Assembly: GCF_000335475.2 (NCBI RefSeq)
Contig: NZ_ANAH02000022.1
Location: 1-64,000 of the forward strand
Length of the DNA stretch: 64,000 nucleotides
Origin: Cystobacter fuscus DSM 2262
GTDB lineage: Bacteria > Myxococcota > Myxococcia > Myxococcales > Myxococcaceae
Direction of reading: 5' to 3'
Position 1 is the stretch's first letter. Each line of letters begins with the position of its first letter. The notes below the pieces were generated by a model that did no database searches, was not told where the DNA came from, and saw only the letters and a list, made by a program, of their open reading frames with translations. A program made the translations under genes and the position numbers. Positions 37,678 through 47,900 of the stretch are shown in pieces.

Positions 37678-39987
37678 ATGAAATACAAAATCACTGGACT
37701 CGCCGTCGCGATGATGGTCACCGGCCTGTGGGCGGGTGAAGGTGTCGCGGCCCCCGCATCTGGAGTGCAGGGCTCGGGCACCTCCGCCATCGCGTACATC
37801 AACACCACGTCCTGGGCGGACATCCACTACCGCGTCAACAACGGCGGCCAGATCAACGTCCGCATGGTGGTCACCAACGGGCGCAATGAACATACCATCA
37901 CCAACCTGACCAGCGGCGCCACCGTCGACTACAACTTCACGTATTGGGACACCGCGTGCAACTGCGCCTATGACACGGCGGCGGCCCGGTATGTCCATGG
38001 CAGCGCGACGCCGGACGCGGGCACTCCCGACGCGGGGACGCCGGACTCGGGAACGCCGGACTCGGGCACTCCCGACGCGGGCGGCCCCCAGGACGCGGGC
38101 ACTCCGGACTCGGGCACCTTCGACGGCGGCGGCACCACCAACGTGGTGCCCCTGTTCAACAGCGGCACGGCCCTGGAGCCCGTCCTCGTGGAGAACACGT
38201 CCACGGCGATCATCACCCACGTGGGCGACCGCGTGCGCGACCGCCATGCCCGTGAGTCCCAATTCCAGGCATACGATCACTTCCTCAGCCTGTATTTCAA
38301 CAACCGCACGTTCTACCTCGACATCATCGACGAGGTCGCCAAGGGAGGCACCCAGGTCAAGGTCAACATGACGACCACCTACCCCCATGAGGGCACCAAC
38401 TTCCGCGCCTTCTTCCGGGGCATCAACACCACGGCGGAGTACTGGCACAACGGCACCTTCACCCGCACGACGGATGATTATCATTACACCGCCAGCGTGG
38501 GTTACAACGCCAAGGAGGGCCGGGCGATCAAGGTGGGCGATCGCATGGAGATCGAAGTGGGCGTCTTCCTGCGGCAGCCGGTGGAAGGACGCTTCAACTA
38601 CTACTCCAGCACCATGCTCTACATCGTCGGCACCGGCGGCATCGTCCCGTTCGAGGGCGTGGGCTCCACCCTGGACTCCTTCCCGCTGCCGGAGACCGCC
38701 TGGAGCGGTGGCCGGACCACGCTCAACTACCCCTACTCGAACGAGCCCTCCAAGCGCTTCATGCAGCTGGCGACGAACCTGGCGCCCGTGAACGCGCAGC
38801 CCTTCGTCGAGGGCCGCCGCATCCACCACACCCACTTCGGGGACGGCACCCACTCCGAGTCGGGCAACCCCGTGTTCACCACGCAGGTGGGCAAGCTGGG
38901 GGTCAACTACGTGGCGGAGTCCTGTGTCGCCTGCCACAAGAACAACGGCCGCGGCCTGCCCCAGGCCACCAACACCACGCTCACCAACATGGTGGTCAAG
39001 GTGGGACGCGTCAGCGGAAGCACCGTCACCGCGGATCCGCAGATTGGCGCCAAGCTCCAGCCGCGCAGCACCAGCGGCACGCCCGAGGCCGACGTGCGCA
39101 TCTCCGGCTGGACCACCACCAGTGGCCAGTTCGCCGATGGGACGGCCTACCAGCTGCGCAAGCCGACCTACAGCTTCTCCAACGTCATCCCCACGCACTT
39201 CTCGGCGCGCGCCACCCCGCAGCTCGTCGGTATCGGCCTGCTGGAGGCCGTGCCCGAGACCGCCATCGCCGCCCTGTCCGACCCCAATGACAGCAATGGC
39301 GACGGCATCTCCGGACGCATGAGCAACGTGAAGGATCCCCAGACGGGCGAGCTGCGCATGGGCCGCTTCGGCTGGAAGGCGGGCCTGGCGCGCGTGCGCC
39401 ACCAGGTCGCCGATGCCTTCAATGGCGACATGGGCGTCACCACGTCCGTCTACAAGTCGCTGGACTGCGGCGCGTCGCAGCAGGGCTGCGCGGGCACCAG
39501 CACCGAGCTGAGCGATCAGGACCTCGACAAGCTCGTCCGCTACATCTCGCTGCTGGGCGTGCCGGCCCGCCGCAACCTGAACGACACCCAGGCCCAGCGT
39601 GGCGAGACGCTCTTCCAGAGCGCGGGCTGCGCGAGCTGCCACAAGGCGTCCCTCACCACGAGCGCCTACCACCCGAACTCCGAGCTGCGCGGCCAGACGA
39701 TCCGCCCCTACACGGACCTGCTGCTGCACGACATGGGCACGGGCCTGGCCGACAGCCTGCCGGAGAACAACGCGTCGGGCTCGGAGTGGCGCACCGCTCC
39801 GCTGTGGGGCATCGGCCTGACGGCGGGCGTGAGCGGCGGCGAGGCCTACCTGCACGATGGCCGCGCGCGCACCTTGTCCGAGGCCATCCTCTGGCACGGC
39901 GGTGAGGCCGAGGCCTCCAAGCAGTCCTTCGTCAGGATGTCCGCCGCGGACCGCGACGCCTTGATCAAGTTCCTGCAGAGCATCTGA
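37678..39987 (+). CDS. Secreted di-heme oxidoreductase with N-terminal binding domain
   Basis: 769 residues. Signal peptide (to about 25), then an ~80-residue beta domain (IAYINTTSWADIHYRVNNGG, VRMVVTNGRN, NFTYWDTACNCAYDT) resembling CBM56-type beta-1,3-glucan-binding modules. A Thr-Pro-Asp-Ala/Ser-Gly repeat linker follows (about 110-147), then a region of unknown fold. The C-terminal half is a DUF1111-type thiol oxidoreductase/cytochrome-c-peroxidase-like domain. Two CxxCH heme sites are seen: CVACHK (Cys416) and CASCHK (Cys651), plus a late YLHDGRARTLSEAILWHGGE that is strongly conserved in this family. It is periplasmic or extracellular. Electron donor and substrate are unknown. Confidence 0.8.
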   Translation: MKYKITGLAVAMMVTGLWAGEGVAAPASGVQGSGTSAIAYINTTSWADIHYRVNNGGQINVRMVVTNGRNEHTITNLTSGATVDYNFTYWDTACNCAYDTAAARYVHGSATPDAGTPDAGTPDSGTPDSGTPDAGGPQDAGTPDSGTFDGGGTTNVVPLFNSGTALEPVLVENTSTAIITHVGDRVRDRHARESQFQAYDHFLSLYFNNRTFYLDIIDEVAKGGTQVKVNMTTTYPHEGTNFRAFFRGINTTAEYWHNGTFTRTTDDYHYTASVGYNAKEGRAIKVGDRMEIEVGVFLRQPVEGRFNYYSSTMLYIVGTGGIVPFEGVGSTLDSFPLPETAWSGGRTTLNYPYSNEPSKRFMQLATNLAPVNAQPFVEGRRIHHTHFGDGTHSESGNPVFTTQVGKLGVNYVAESCVACHKNNGRGLPQATNTTLTNMVVKVGRVSGSTVTADPQIGAKLQPRSTSGTPEADVRISGWTTTSGQFADGTAYQLRKPTYSFSNVIPTHFSARATPQLVGIGLLEAVPETAIAALSDPNDSNGDGISGRMSNVKDPQTGELRMGRFGWKAGLARVRHQVADAFNGDMGVTTSVYKSLDCGASQQGCAGTSTELSDQDLDKLVRYISLLGVPARRNLNDTQAQRGETLFQSAGCASCHKASLTTSAYHPNSELRGQTIRPYTDLLLHDMGTGLADSLPENNASGSEWRTAPLWGIGLTAGVSGGEAYLHDGRARTLSEAILWHGGEAEASKQSFVRMSAADRDALIKFLQSI
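38008..38118. repeat. 15-bp tandem repeats coding a TPD(A/S)G linker
   Basis: Units coding Thr-Pro-Asp-Ala-Gly or Thr-Pro-Asp-Ser-Gly recur about seven times, once interrupted by a Gly-Pro-Gln insert. They form the flexible linker between the two folded halves of the di-heme protein and are prone to slippage. Confidence 0.8.
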
Positions 39988-40003
39988 CGCACCCGTCGTC
40001 TCC

Positions 40004-40030
40004 GCCGCCGGGGGGCACTCCCCCGGCGGC
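40004..40030. terminator. Strong bidirectional hairpin
   Basis: Arms GCCGCCGGGGG (40004-40014) and CCCCCGGCGGC (40020-40030), an 11-bp perfect stem with loop GCACT. It lies between the convergent ends of the di-heme gene (39987) and the minus-strand gene at 40038. Confidence 0.8.
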
Positions 40031-40037
40031 GCCTTGC

Positions 40038-42713
40038 CTACCGGCGCTTGTCGGCGCCGGAAGCCCGACGCGACTCGATTGGAATGTCCCCCACATCGAG
40101 CAACTGACCAGGCACCAGCGTCACCGGATGATGGCCGTGAGGAAGTCCGCGCACCTGGAACTCCAAGGTGCCTTCTCCCGAGGAGAGGTCCTCCAGCGTG
40201 AAGCGCCCATCCGCGCGGGTGCTGGAGGCGCGGTAGCGCTGTTCCTTCAGGAAGACGAACGCTCTGGCCAGGGGAGCGTTCGTGGCGGCATCCACGACCC
40301 GGCCTCGGACGGCCGCCGCCGGCCCCACCAGGACCGTCACCTCCTCCCCCTTGCGCTCCACGGGAGACAGACGGATTTGCCCGATCGAGCCCTCCAAGGT
40401 CCGCACCGCCAGCGTCACGGTGTCATCGGGCACGTCCGGCAACTCGAAGCGATCTCCGTGAAACTCGCGGGTGTCCCAGCCCGAGGGGTACTTCCATTCC
40501 GGGAGCTGCATGCTCAGGACGAAACCCCGCACGGGTTGGCCATCCCTCCGCACGACCCGGCCGCGCACCGGCGCCTCGGGCCGCAACGTCACCGCCACCT
40601 GCTGCTCGCCGCGCTTCACCTCCTGCCGCGCCTCTCCCACGCGCCCTCCGTTCTTCGCGGTCACCACGAGCCGCCTGGCCTTCTCGCCTTCCAGCACGAA
40701 GGAGAAGTGGAAGCGCCCCTTCTCGTCCGCGACCGCGGGGCCACTCGGGCCGCCCCCGCTCGGGAGTTCCTCGATGAAGAGCCGGAGCTTGGCACCGGGG
40801 GAAGGGGTCCCATCCGGCTCGACAACCAGGCCCTTGATGCGCAGGACCTCTCCCAAGCCTTCCCACCACGGCAGCTCGGTCTGCATGGTTCGTCCCGCCT
40901 CGACATCCACCTTCGGCCAGACGGGTTGGCGGCCGAGATAGCTTGCATCCGAGAGGACATGCACATCGTAGGAGCCCCGCGGTAACACCACCTTGAAGCG
41001 CCCGGTGGGATCCAGCCGGGACCAGCCGCTCCGATGGAAGACAGAGGAAGATGCGGGTCCTTTCGGTTGAACCGCCACCTCCAATGGCACGGAAGGAGGC
41101 GAGCCCCGCGCCGTGCGCACCACGCCCTCGAGCGTGCCAGCCCCCTGAAAGGTGAAGTCCACCCGGGTCGTCTCTTCTGCCTTCACGTCCACGGGCTGGC
41201 CCAGCCCCACGTCCACGCCCTCCGGGAGGAAGGCGATGAACTCGCGGCCGATGTCCCTTCCCTGGATGCGGTAGTACCCCTCGGCGTCGGTGCGAGCATC
41301 GGCGTTGGTGCGCCCCCACCTGCCCGCCCAACGCGAGCCCCCCTGCACCCACACGCCTGGCAACGGCGCTCCGGCGGCATCCCGCACCTGGCCTTCCACC
41401 GTGCCCGTGCCCTTGAGGTTGAGCTTGAGCGGGAAGCGCTCACCCGCGGCCACCATCAACCCCCGGCGCGTGAGCCGCGAATAGCCTGGCGCATCCACCA
41501 CCAGCTCGTAGGTGCCGCCGGCGGCCAGGCCCTTCAGGGAGAACAATCCCGCGCGGTCCGTCACCCCGCTTGCCGCGTCTCCCCGATGGCCCGCGCGGCG
41601 GACGCTCACACGAGCCCCCTCCACGGAGAAGCCCGTGGACCACGCGAGGACCCGGCCCTCCAGTGTCGCCCCCGGCTCGAGCCGGATCCGCACGTCCCGC
41701 ACCGCCTCCCCCGCCCACACGAAGAGGGGCTTGTCCACCGAGCCCGCCTCGGTCCCGTGCCGCGCGGAAAGAAGATAGGCGCCGGTGCTCACCTCGGCGG
41801 AGAAGCCGCCTCTCTCGTCCGTGGTGAGTGGCTGGGGAGAGGGCCCGCTCACCCGCACCTCGGCATTCGCCACGGGCTGGCCCTGGGCATCCACGACGAA
41901 GCCCTGGATCACCCCCGCCCGCTCCAACGCCACCGTCAGCGGCGCCGCCGCGGGGAGCACCACCTTGTCCAGCACCTTGGGCGCCCGCCCCGGGGCCCGC
42001 GCTTCCAGCAGGTAGGATCCCGCGGAGAGCCCCTCGATGTGGAAGTCTCCCCGCTCGTTGCTCATGGCGTGCACCTGCTCCTCGCGCGGAGCTTCGGGGC
42101 CCAAGCCATCGCCCAGCAGCCCGCCATACGCCGTGAGGACGAGCTCCACCCGGGGCACCGGCTCACTCGTCCTCGCCACCACCGTGCGGCCGGTGAGGGA
42201 GTGGCCCGGCGCCAACTCGAGGCGCAGGTTCGTGCGCGCCTCGCCATAGGGGCGCACCACCCGCCACGACACGGCGCGGCCCTCGGCATGGACGGCGACC
42301 AGATAGGCCCCGGGCCGCGAGGCGAGCCATGCCCGGCCCTGAGCATCCGTGGTGCCGGTGCTCGCCAGCCGCCACGCCACCTCGCCAAGGCCCCGGTCCC
42401 GCGCGCCGCGCCAGTACAACCGGACGTCGGCTCCGGAGACTGGACGCCCGTCCGCGAGCACCTCCACCTCCAGCACCCCCTCATCCTCCGTGGGAGGCTC
42501 GGCCAGCGGCGGCGTACTGCCCGCCTCCGCATCACCGCGCGCGCCCTCGTCCTCGGGGCTCTCTGGCTGCAGGATCAGACCCGCCCGGCTCTTCAATTCC
42601 GGCCGCGGAGCCGGGGCGTCACCCTCCGTGAGGTCCGCGCTTCCCCAGAGTCCAAGCCACAGGAGGAGGATCACTCCCACCATGGCCACCACCACGAGCG
42701 TGAGGCTGCGCAT
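40038..42713 (-). CDS. Large carboxypeptidase-regulatory-repeat protein
   Basis: 891 residues from ATG 42713. A transmembrane anchor (MRSLTLVVVAMVGVILLLWL) and an acidic linker precede about eight beta-sandwich units of the carboxypeptidase regulatory-like/Ig type. Their typical strands are VxGxVxDxxGxPVxxAxVRV and TDxxGxFxxxGLxxGxYxLxV, for example IQGFVVDAQGQPVANAEVRV and GRVVRRDGQPVRGF. Such stalk-like arrays occur in surface and adhesion proteins. The protein is anchored and periplasmic or surface-exposed. No catalytic domain is present. The 249 bases upstream separate it from the MarR gene. Confidence 0.8.
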   Translation of the reverse strand: MRSLTLVVVAMVGVILLLWLGLWGSADLTEGDAPAPRPELKSRAGLILQPESPEDEGARGDAEAGSTPPLAEPPTEDEGVLEVEVLADGRPVSGADVRLYWRGARDRGLGEVAWRLASTGTTDAQGRAWLASRPGAYLVAVHAEGRAVSWRVVRPYGEARTNLRLELAPGHSLTGRTVVARTSEPVPRVELVLTAYGGLLGDGLGPEAPREEQVHAMSNERGDFHIEGLSAGSYLLEARAPGRAPKVLDKVVLPAAAPLTVALERAGVIQGFVVDAQGQPVANAEVRVSGPSPQPLTTDERGGFSAEVSTGAYLLSARHGTEAGSVDKPLFVWAGEAVRDVRIRLEPGATLEGRVLAWSTGFSVEGARVSVRRAGHRGDAASGVTDRAGLFSLKGLAAGGTYELVVDAPGYSRLTRRGLMVAAGERFPLKLNLKGTGTVEGQVRDAAGAPLPGVWVQGGSRWAGRWGRTNADARTDAEGYYRIQGRDIGREFIAFLPEGVDVGLGQPVDVKAEETTRVDFTFQGAGTLEGVVRTARGSPPSVPLEVAVQPKGPASSSVFHRSGWSRLDPTGRFKVVLPRGSYDVHVLSDASYLGRQPVWPKVDVEAGRTMQTELPWWEGLGEVLRIKGLVVEPDGTPSPGAKLRLFIEELPSGGGPSGPAVADEKGRFHFSFVLEGEKARRLVVTAKNGGRVGEARQEVKRGEQQVAVTLRPEAPVRGRVVRRDGQPVRGFVLSMQLPEWKYPSGWDTREFHGDRFELPDVPDDTVTLAVRTLEGSIGQIRLSPVERKGEEVTVLVGPAAAVRGRVVDAATNAPLARAFVFLKEQRYRASSTRADGRFTLEDLSSGEGTLEFQVRGLPHGHHPVTLVPGQLLDVGDIPIESRRASGADKRR

Positions 42714-42903
42714 ACCCAATGTCCGCCCCCAGAGAGGACACCACTCTATCCGGAGAGGGATTCCGCCCAGCGCCCCCCACCCTCCCCGGCGAGGGCCACG
42801 GCCCCTGGAGGTCCCCCCGTCGTTCTTCTTCCAACACACGGTTCGCTCCCCTCCCCACCCACCAGGCACGAACATTCCCTGGCGGGAAGTGGTTTGCCTG
42901 TCA

Positions 42904-42919
42904 TACCTTTTGCCAGGTA
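42904..42919. promoter_or_regulatory. MarR operator candidate
   Basis: TACCT (42904-42908) and AGGTA (42915-42919) form a 16-bp palindrome in the AT-richer stretch just upstream of the MarR gene, suiting autoregulation. Confidence 0.4.
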
Positions 42920-42961
42920 AAACACCGGATGCAGGCGAACCCATCACGAGACGCCAGGCCC

Positions 42962-43483
42962 ATGCGCCAGACCCTGACCTCCCAGCCCGCCAACGCGTAC
43001 GCGCTCCAGGCGCTCCAGCTCATTCCCCGGCTGTACCGGTGGGCGGTGGCGAGCATGCAGGCCAACCACCTGGGCCGGGACTTGAGCCTGCGCCAGCTGG
43101 GCGTGCTCTACGCGCTCCGGGAAGGCGAGTCCTCACCAGGACAACTGGCGCGCCGATTGCGCGTCACGCCCGCGGTGGTCACGGGGTTGCTCGATCGCCT
43201 GGAGCGTCAGGGCTACGTGCGGCGCGAGGCCGAACCCACGGACCGGCGGCGCTTCCGGCTGGTGCTGACGGAGAACGGACTCGCGGTGAGCCTGGAGGTC
43301 CAGCAGGCGCTGGCCACCGAGTTGACCGCCCAGTTCGCGAGCGCCTCCCCGGAGCAACTCCAGGAGCTGGGCCGCTCGATGCAACTGGTGGAGCGGGCGC
43401 TGCTCTCCCTGGAAGAGCGCACGCCGCCCGCCCTCCTCGACGAGGAGGAGCCGGTGAAGAAGCCGAAGGCAAGACGCAAGTGA
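42962..43483 (+). CDS. MarR-family transcriptional regulator
   Basis: 173 residues. The winged helix-turn-helix is clear: SSPGQLARRLRVTPAVVTGL, then LDRLERQGYVRREAEPTDRR (wing) and RLVLTENG. Helical dimerisation segments lie at both ends and the tail is Lys/Arg-rich. ATG 42962 gives the family's usual length; an ATG at 42929, just after the palindrome, would add 11 residues. It lies 19 bases before the P450 gene, so it is likely in the same transcript and may control it in response to the P450 substrate or a phenolic ligand. Confidence 0.85.
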   Translation: MRQTLTSQPANAYALQALQLIPRLYRWAVASMQANHLGRDLSLRQLGVLYALREGESSPGQLARRLRVTPAVVTGLLDRLERQGYVRREAEPTDRRRFRLVLTENGLAVSLEVQQALATELTAQFASASPEQLQELGRSMQLVERALLSLEERTPPALLDEEEPVKKPKARRK

Positions 43484-43502
43484 CACCAACGAGGAAGACA
43501 CC

Positions 43503-44912
43503 ATGGCGACGAATCCCGTGAACGAACAGAAGACGCAGGCGGAGAGTGGGCCTACGCCCCAGGCCACCTGCCCCATGAAGGCCCTGCGCGAGGCGCCGCG
43601 CTGCCCCGCGCTCCTCGACAAGGAGAACCCGGAGTTCCTCGCCCGCGCGTACGCCACCTACGCGGACCTGCGAGCCCAGGCCCCCATCGTGCGCACCTCG
43701 TTCGGCCACGGCTTCGCGGACGCGGTGCTTCCGGGGGGCGCGAAGCGGCCGGAGTCCGGCAGCCACCCGGCCAAGGAGCGCCTCTTCGTGACCCGCTACG
43801 ACGAGGTGGTGGAGGCGCTGCTCGAAGATCGCCTCTCGTCCGACTTCCGCACGTCCCTGACGCCGGAACAGCGCGCGAACCTGCAGTACATGCCCGAGGA
43901 GATCCGCCCCCTCGCCTACAGCCTGCTGATGTTGGATCCGCCCGACCACACGCGACTGCGCAAGCTCGTCCAACCCAACTTCACCGCGCGCACCATGGAG
44001 ACGCTCCGGCCGCGCGTCCAGCGCATCGCCGACACCCTGCTCGACCAGGTGGAGCGCGCGGCCGCCGAGCGCGGAGAGCGCGAGGGGGAGCGCCGGATGG
44101 ATCTGCTCCACACGTTCGCCTACCCGATGCCCATCACCGTCATCAGCGACATGCTCGGCATTCCCGAGGAGGATCGGCAGAAGGTGCACGGCTGGGCGGA
44201 GAGCCTGCTCGGTGCGGATCGGCGTGACGCCGCGATGGACGAGCTGCGGCGGGGCAGCCTGCGGGAGTTCGCCCGGTACCTGGATGGCTTGTTCGAGCGA
44301 AAGCGGCGCGAGCCCACCGAGGACATGATCAGCCAGATGGTCCACGCCCAGGACGAAGGGGACAAGCTCAACCACCAGGAGATGGTGTCCATGGTGTTCA
44401 TCCTCTTCTTCGCCGGGCACGTGACGACCGTGAACCTGATTGGCAGCGGCGTGGTGGCGCTGCTCACCCATCCGGATCAGCTCGAGCGCTTCCTGGCCGA
44501 CCCCACCCACCTCTCCAAGGGCGCGGTCGAGGAGACGCTGCGCTACTGGGGCCCGGTCGACTACATGTCCACGCCGCGCATCATCAAGGAGGACATGGAG
44601 CTGGCGGGCACGCACCTGCCCCAGGGGGAGAAGCTGTCGGTGGGACTCGCGTCGGCCAACCGCGATCCCCAGCAATTCCCCAACCCGGACGTGTTCGACA
44701 TCACCCGTCCGAACGCGCACCGCAACCTGGCCTTCGGCAAGGGCATCCACATCTGCATTGGCGCGCCCCTGGCCCGCCTGGAGGGGCAGATCGCCTTCGA
44801 GACCTTGTTCCGGCGCTACCCGCGCATGCGCCTGGAGGTGCCCTTCGAGTCGCTGCGGTGGAACACCGGCTCCGGCCTGCGCGGCTTCGACCGGGTGCCC
44901 GTGCGCTTCTAG
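43503..44912 (+). CDS. Cytochrome P450
   Basis: 469 residues, soluble, class I bacterial type. C helix PPDHTRLRKLVQPNF; I helix FFAGHVTTVN with the acid-alcohol region changed to GHxTT (His where Glu/Asp is usual); K helix ETLRYWGP (ExxR); heme loop FGKGIHICIGAPLAR with the thiolate Cys. The first 35 residues are a poorly conserved extension containing ATCPMK. It needs a ferredoxin partner not found here. The substrate is unknown. It is co-transcribed with the MarR gene and followed by a hairpin. Confidence 0.92.
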   Translation: MATNPVNEQKTQAESGPTPQATCPMKALREAPRCPALLDKENPEFLARAYATYADLRAQAPIVRTSFGHGFADAVLPGGAKRPESGSHPAKERLFVTRYDEVVEALLEDRLSSDFRTSLTPEQRANLQYMPEEIRPLAYSLLMLDPPDHTRLRKLVQPNFTARTMETLRPRVQRIADTLLDQVERAAAERGEREGERRMDLLHTFAYPMPITVISDMLGIPEEDRQKVHGWAESLLGADRRDAAMDELRRGSLREFARYLDGLFERKRREPTEDMISQMVHAQDEGDKLNHQEMVSMVFILFFAGHVTTVNLIGSGVVALLTHPDQLERFLADPTHLSKGAVEETLRYWGPVDYMSTPRIIKEDMELAGTHLPQGEKLSVGLASANRDPQQFPNPDVFDITRPNAHRNLAFGKGIHICIGAPLARLEGQIAFETLFRRYPRMRLEVPFESLRWNTGSGLRGFDRVPVRF

Positions 44913-44932
44913 TCAGCGCCCCGGCACCCCAC

Positions 44933-44958
44933 CCGCGTCCGCCCACCCGGGGACGCGG
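44933..44958. terminator. Hairpin after the P450 gene
   Basis: Arms CCGCGTCC (44933-44940) and GGACGCGG (44951-44958) with a 10-base loop, between the convergent P450 and lipase-CHAT genes. Confidence 0.55.
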
Positions 44959-44974
44959 TGGAGGAGGCCGCGCC

Positions 44975-47900
44975 TCACGCCCTGGGAGGCGCCGGGTGCG
45001 GCGGGGAGAAACGCGCCATCACATCCCCCACGTACACGTAGGACAGGAACGTGGGAGACGTCTTCGCCTCGCGCTGGCGCAGACGCCGCAGGGACTCGCC
45101 CACGCTGATGCGCTCCTCCATCAGGTCCCCCACCAGGTGCTCCACCGCGCTGCGCGCGTGCGCGTCCTGCACCGGCCACAAGGGCGCGATGAAGCCCGCG
45201 AAACGCTCGCTCACGAACGTCTCCGCCCAACCCCCAATGCCTCCCAGCAGCTCCGTGGCGGCGCCCACCTCGCAGGCGTTGAAGATGACGAGCGGCCGGG
45301 ACTTCTGCCCCAGCATCGTGAGCGAGTTGCGCACCTCGAGCGTCTGCAGGGTGCCATCCTCGAGGAACACCCGCGAGGGCGACACCTCGTTGTTCGCGCT
45401 GTACTTGCCGTGTCCGGCGAAGTGCAGCACGCCCACCGAGCGCGGATAGCCGCCCGTCAGCAGGCTCAGGATGGGCTGGCGCCTTCCGGCCACCCGCACC
45501 GCGCGGAAGCGCTTGGACAACTGCCGCGACTCCTCCTGCGCCTGCGGCAGGGGCGCCAGGTGCGGGTGGAACTGGTAGTCCGGCGCCACCGTGAGGATGT
45601 CCCCCTGCGTCAGCCGCGCCGACATCGACGTCTGGTAGTCGAGCAGCCAGCGCGCCACCGGGTGCTCCATGCACAACAGCTCCGCGCCCGGCACATCCAC
45701 CGGCGCCATCAGCTCCCAGGGCACGTGCGGATCATCGGTGATGAACTGGATGGGAAAGCCCGGCCCATACTGCTTGCGCAGCGCCTTGAACGTCTCCCGG
45801 AAAGCACTCGGCGTGCGCTGGTAGAGCAGCTTGCCCAGCCCGAGGAACCAGGCGTAGTGCTCGCCCGAGCGCAGCTCGCGCGCCGTGCTGGCCACGCTCT
45901 GGAAGAACGCCGCCGGATCCGACCCCAGGTTGAGGTCTCCGGAGAGCCGGGCCGGCAATCCCTCACACGGCACGCCCACGTGGAGCATCCAGTACAGCCG
46001 CTGGGGGTTGGAGGGATCCAACCGGTGGATCTGCACCGTCAGGTGGGGCTTCTGGGCCCCCGCGTCCACGGCGAAGACCCCTCGCTCCTCCTCCCCGTCA
46101 CTCGCGGAGGCCGACACGCCCCCGCCGGACGAGGACGCCGAGGGGGCGCGTGACGGGCCCTGACCCGGATTGCCCGTGCCCGTGGACACGATGGGGACGC
46201 GCCGACGGGCCGCTCCGCAGAAGCGCCCCTGGTACTCGAAGGTGGCCACCAGGGTGAGCTCGCCCGAGGCCCCCGCGTTGACGGTGCCGAAGAGGGTCAC
46301 CGGCTTGGAGCTGTCATTGCGCCGCACCACCACCTCGCCCGTGTCCTCACCCGGCTTGAACGTCATCTCCGCGCACAACAGGCGCACCTGGATGGGCAAC
46401 TCCTTCCAGTCCTCGGCAAGGCCGGAGAGCGACACCCCCGCGGACTCCGACTCCGCGCCCACCTCGATGATCGACAGGTCCACCTTCACGGCGAGCTCCT
46501 CGCCCGGGCGCGCGGCCGTGCGCGGCTCCACCGAGGGGTAGCGGGTGATGGTGCGCCCCTCGTCCCGCGCCGAGAGCTTCGCGGCGAGGTCCTCCTCCGT
46601 GACCGGGGCGGAGAACGACTCCGAGCGCCACTCCGACGTCAAGCTGCCGCCATGGCCCACCACGAACTCCAGCGGCTCCGCCTCCTCGGGCAGCTCCCCC
46701 TCCCGGTGAAAGACGGCGAAGACGTCGCTCACCGGGATGACCCCGGGGCCGCCCTTGACGGTCACGCGATAGAGTCCGGGCGGCAATGGAGCCAGCGTCC
46801 CCTCATGCATCCCATCCGGGCCCCGGACGAGCGGCACGGAGAAGGGCTCCGCCGTCTTCACGTTGCCGACATACGCCCGCAGCGACACGGGCTCGGTGGA
46901 AGGCCGCACGCGGATGACCACGGGCTCGTCTTGCGCGAACGCATCCTCGATGCTCAGCGAGAGCATGCTCGGCGCGGGTCCGAACAACGATTCGCGGCAC
47001 TTGTCGAGCGAGTCGCGGTACTTGTCGAGCGCGAGGTGCTGGCCGGTGATGAGTCCCTCCACGTGCGCCAGCACCTCGAAGGCGTTCTGCAGCGAGGCGT
47101 GGGACGTGGAGCTGTACATGGCGCGCTCCTGGCTGCGCGCCTCCAGCGGCATCGCGGCCACGCGCGGCACCGTGCCATCGCCGCCGTGGTCCTTGCCATC
47201 CGGCTCGCTCATCAGCATCTCCACGGCCCCGGACGCGCTGATGCGTGCCCCTTGCAACGTCGGCTGGAAGGTGCCCACCACGGGGTAGAGGTGGTAGCCC
47301 CGCTTGGGATCGAGGTACCCGTCCTCCCTCTCGTTCTTCTGCATGGCGTGCTCGATCTCCCGCTGGAAGGCGAGGCCCTGGGCGGCGCGCACGGGGTCGA
47401 GCTGGCCCAGTCCCTGGACCTCGCCCGGACGCACGAGCCGCCCGTCCGCCAGCTGCACGCAGGGGTAGATGGGCAGGAGCTGGTACGCCGAGGGCAGCGA
47501 GCGCACCATCTCCGACAGGTCCACGAGGTTCACCGGCCCCAGGTTCTTGCGGAAGCCCAGCGCGAGCGCCTGCAGGGCCATGAAGGAGCCGCGGTGGGGC
47601 GTGCCGAAGGTGATGAGCGCGCGCGTGTCCTTCCACCCGCCGAGGCACTCGAGGAAGTAGCGCGACACGATGCCACCCATGGAGTGGCCCACGAGGATGA
47701 GCCGCGCGTCGGGCGAGCCGCCATTGCGCTGGCGCCACGTGCCGAGCCAGCGCTCGGACTCCTTGGCCAGCCGATTCGCGGTGTGGCGGATGTCTTGCCG
47801 CCAATCGTAGGGGAACTCGAAGAAGTTGGAGCCCGGGATGAGGCCGAGCCGGCTCACGAGCATCTCCGACACGCGGGTGTAGCCGTCCACCTTCCAGAAC

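Noticed and set aside
42880-42900. Sigma-54 promoter (GG-N10-GC) before the MarR gene
   Set aside because: The spacing can be matched, but the flanks do not fit TGGCAC/TTGC. In this GC range such spacing is expected by chance.
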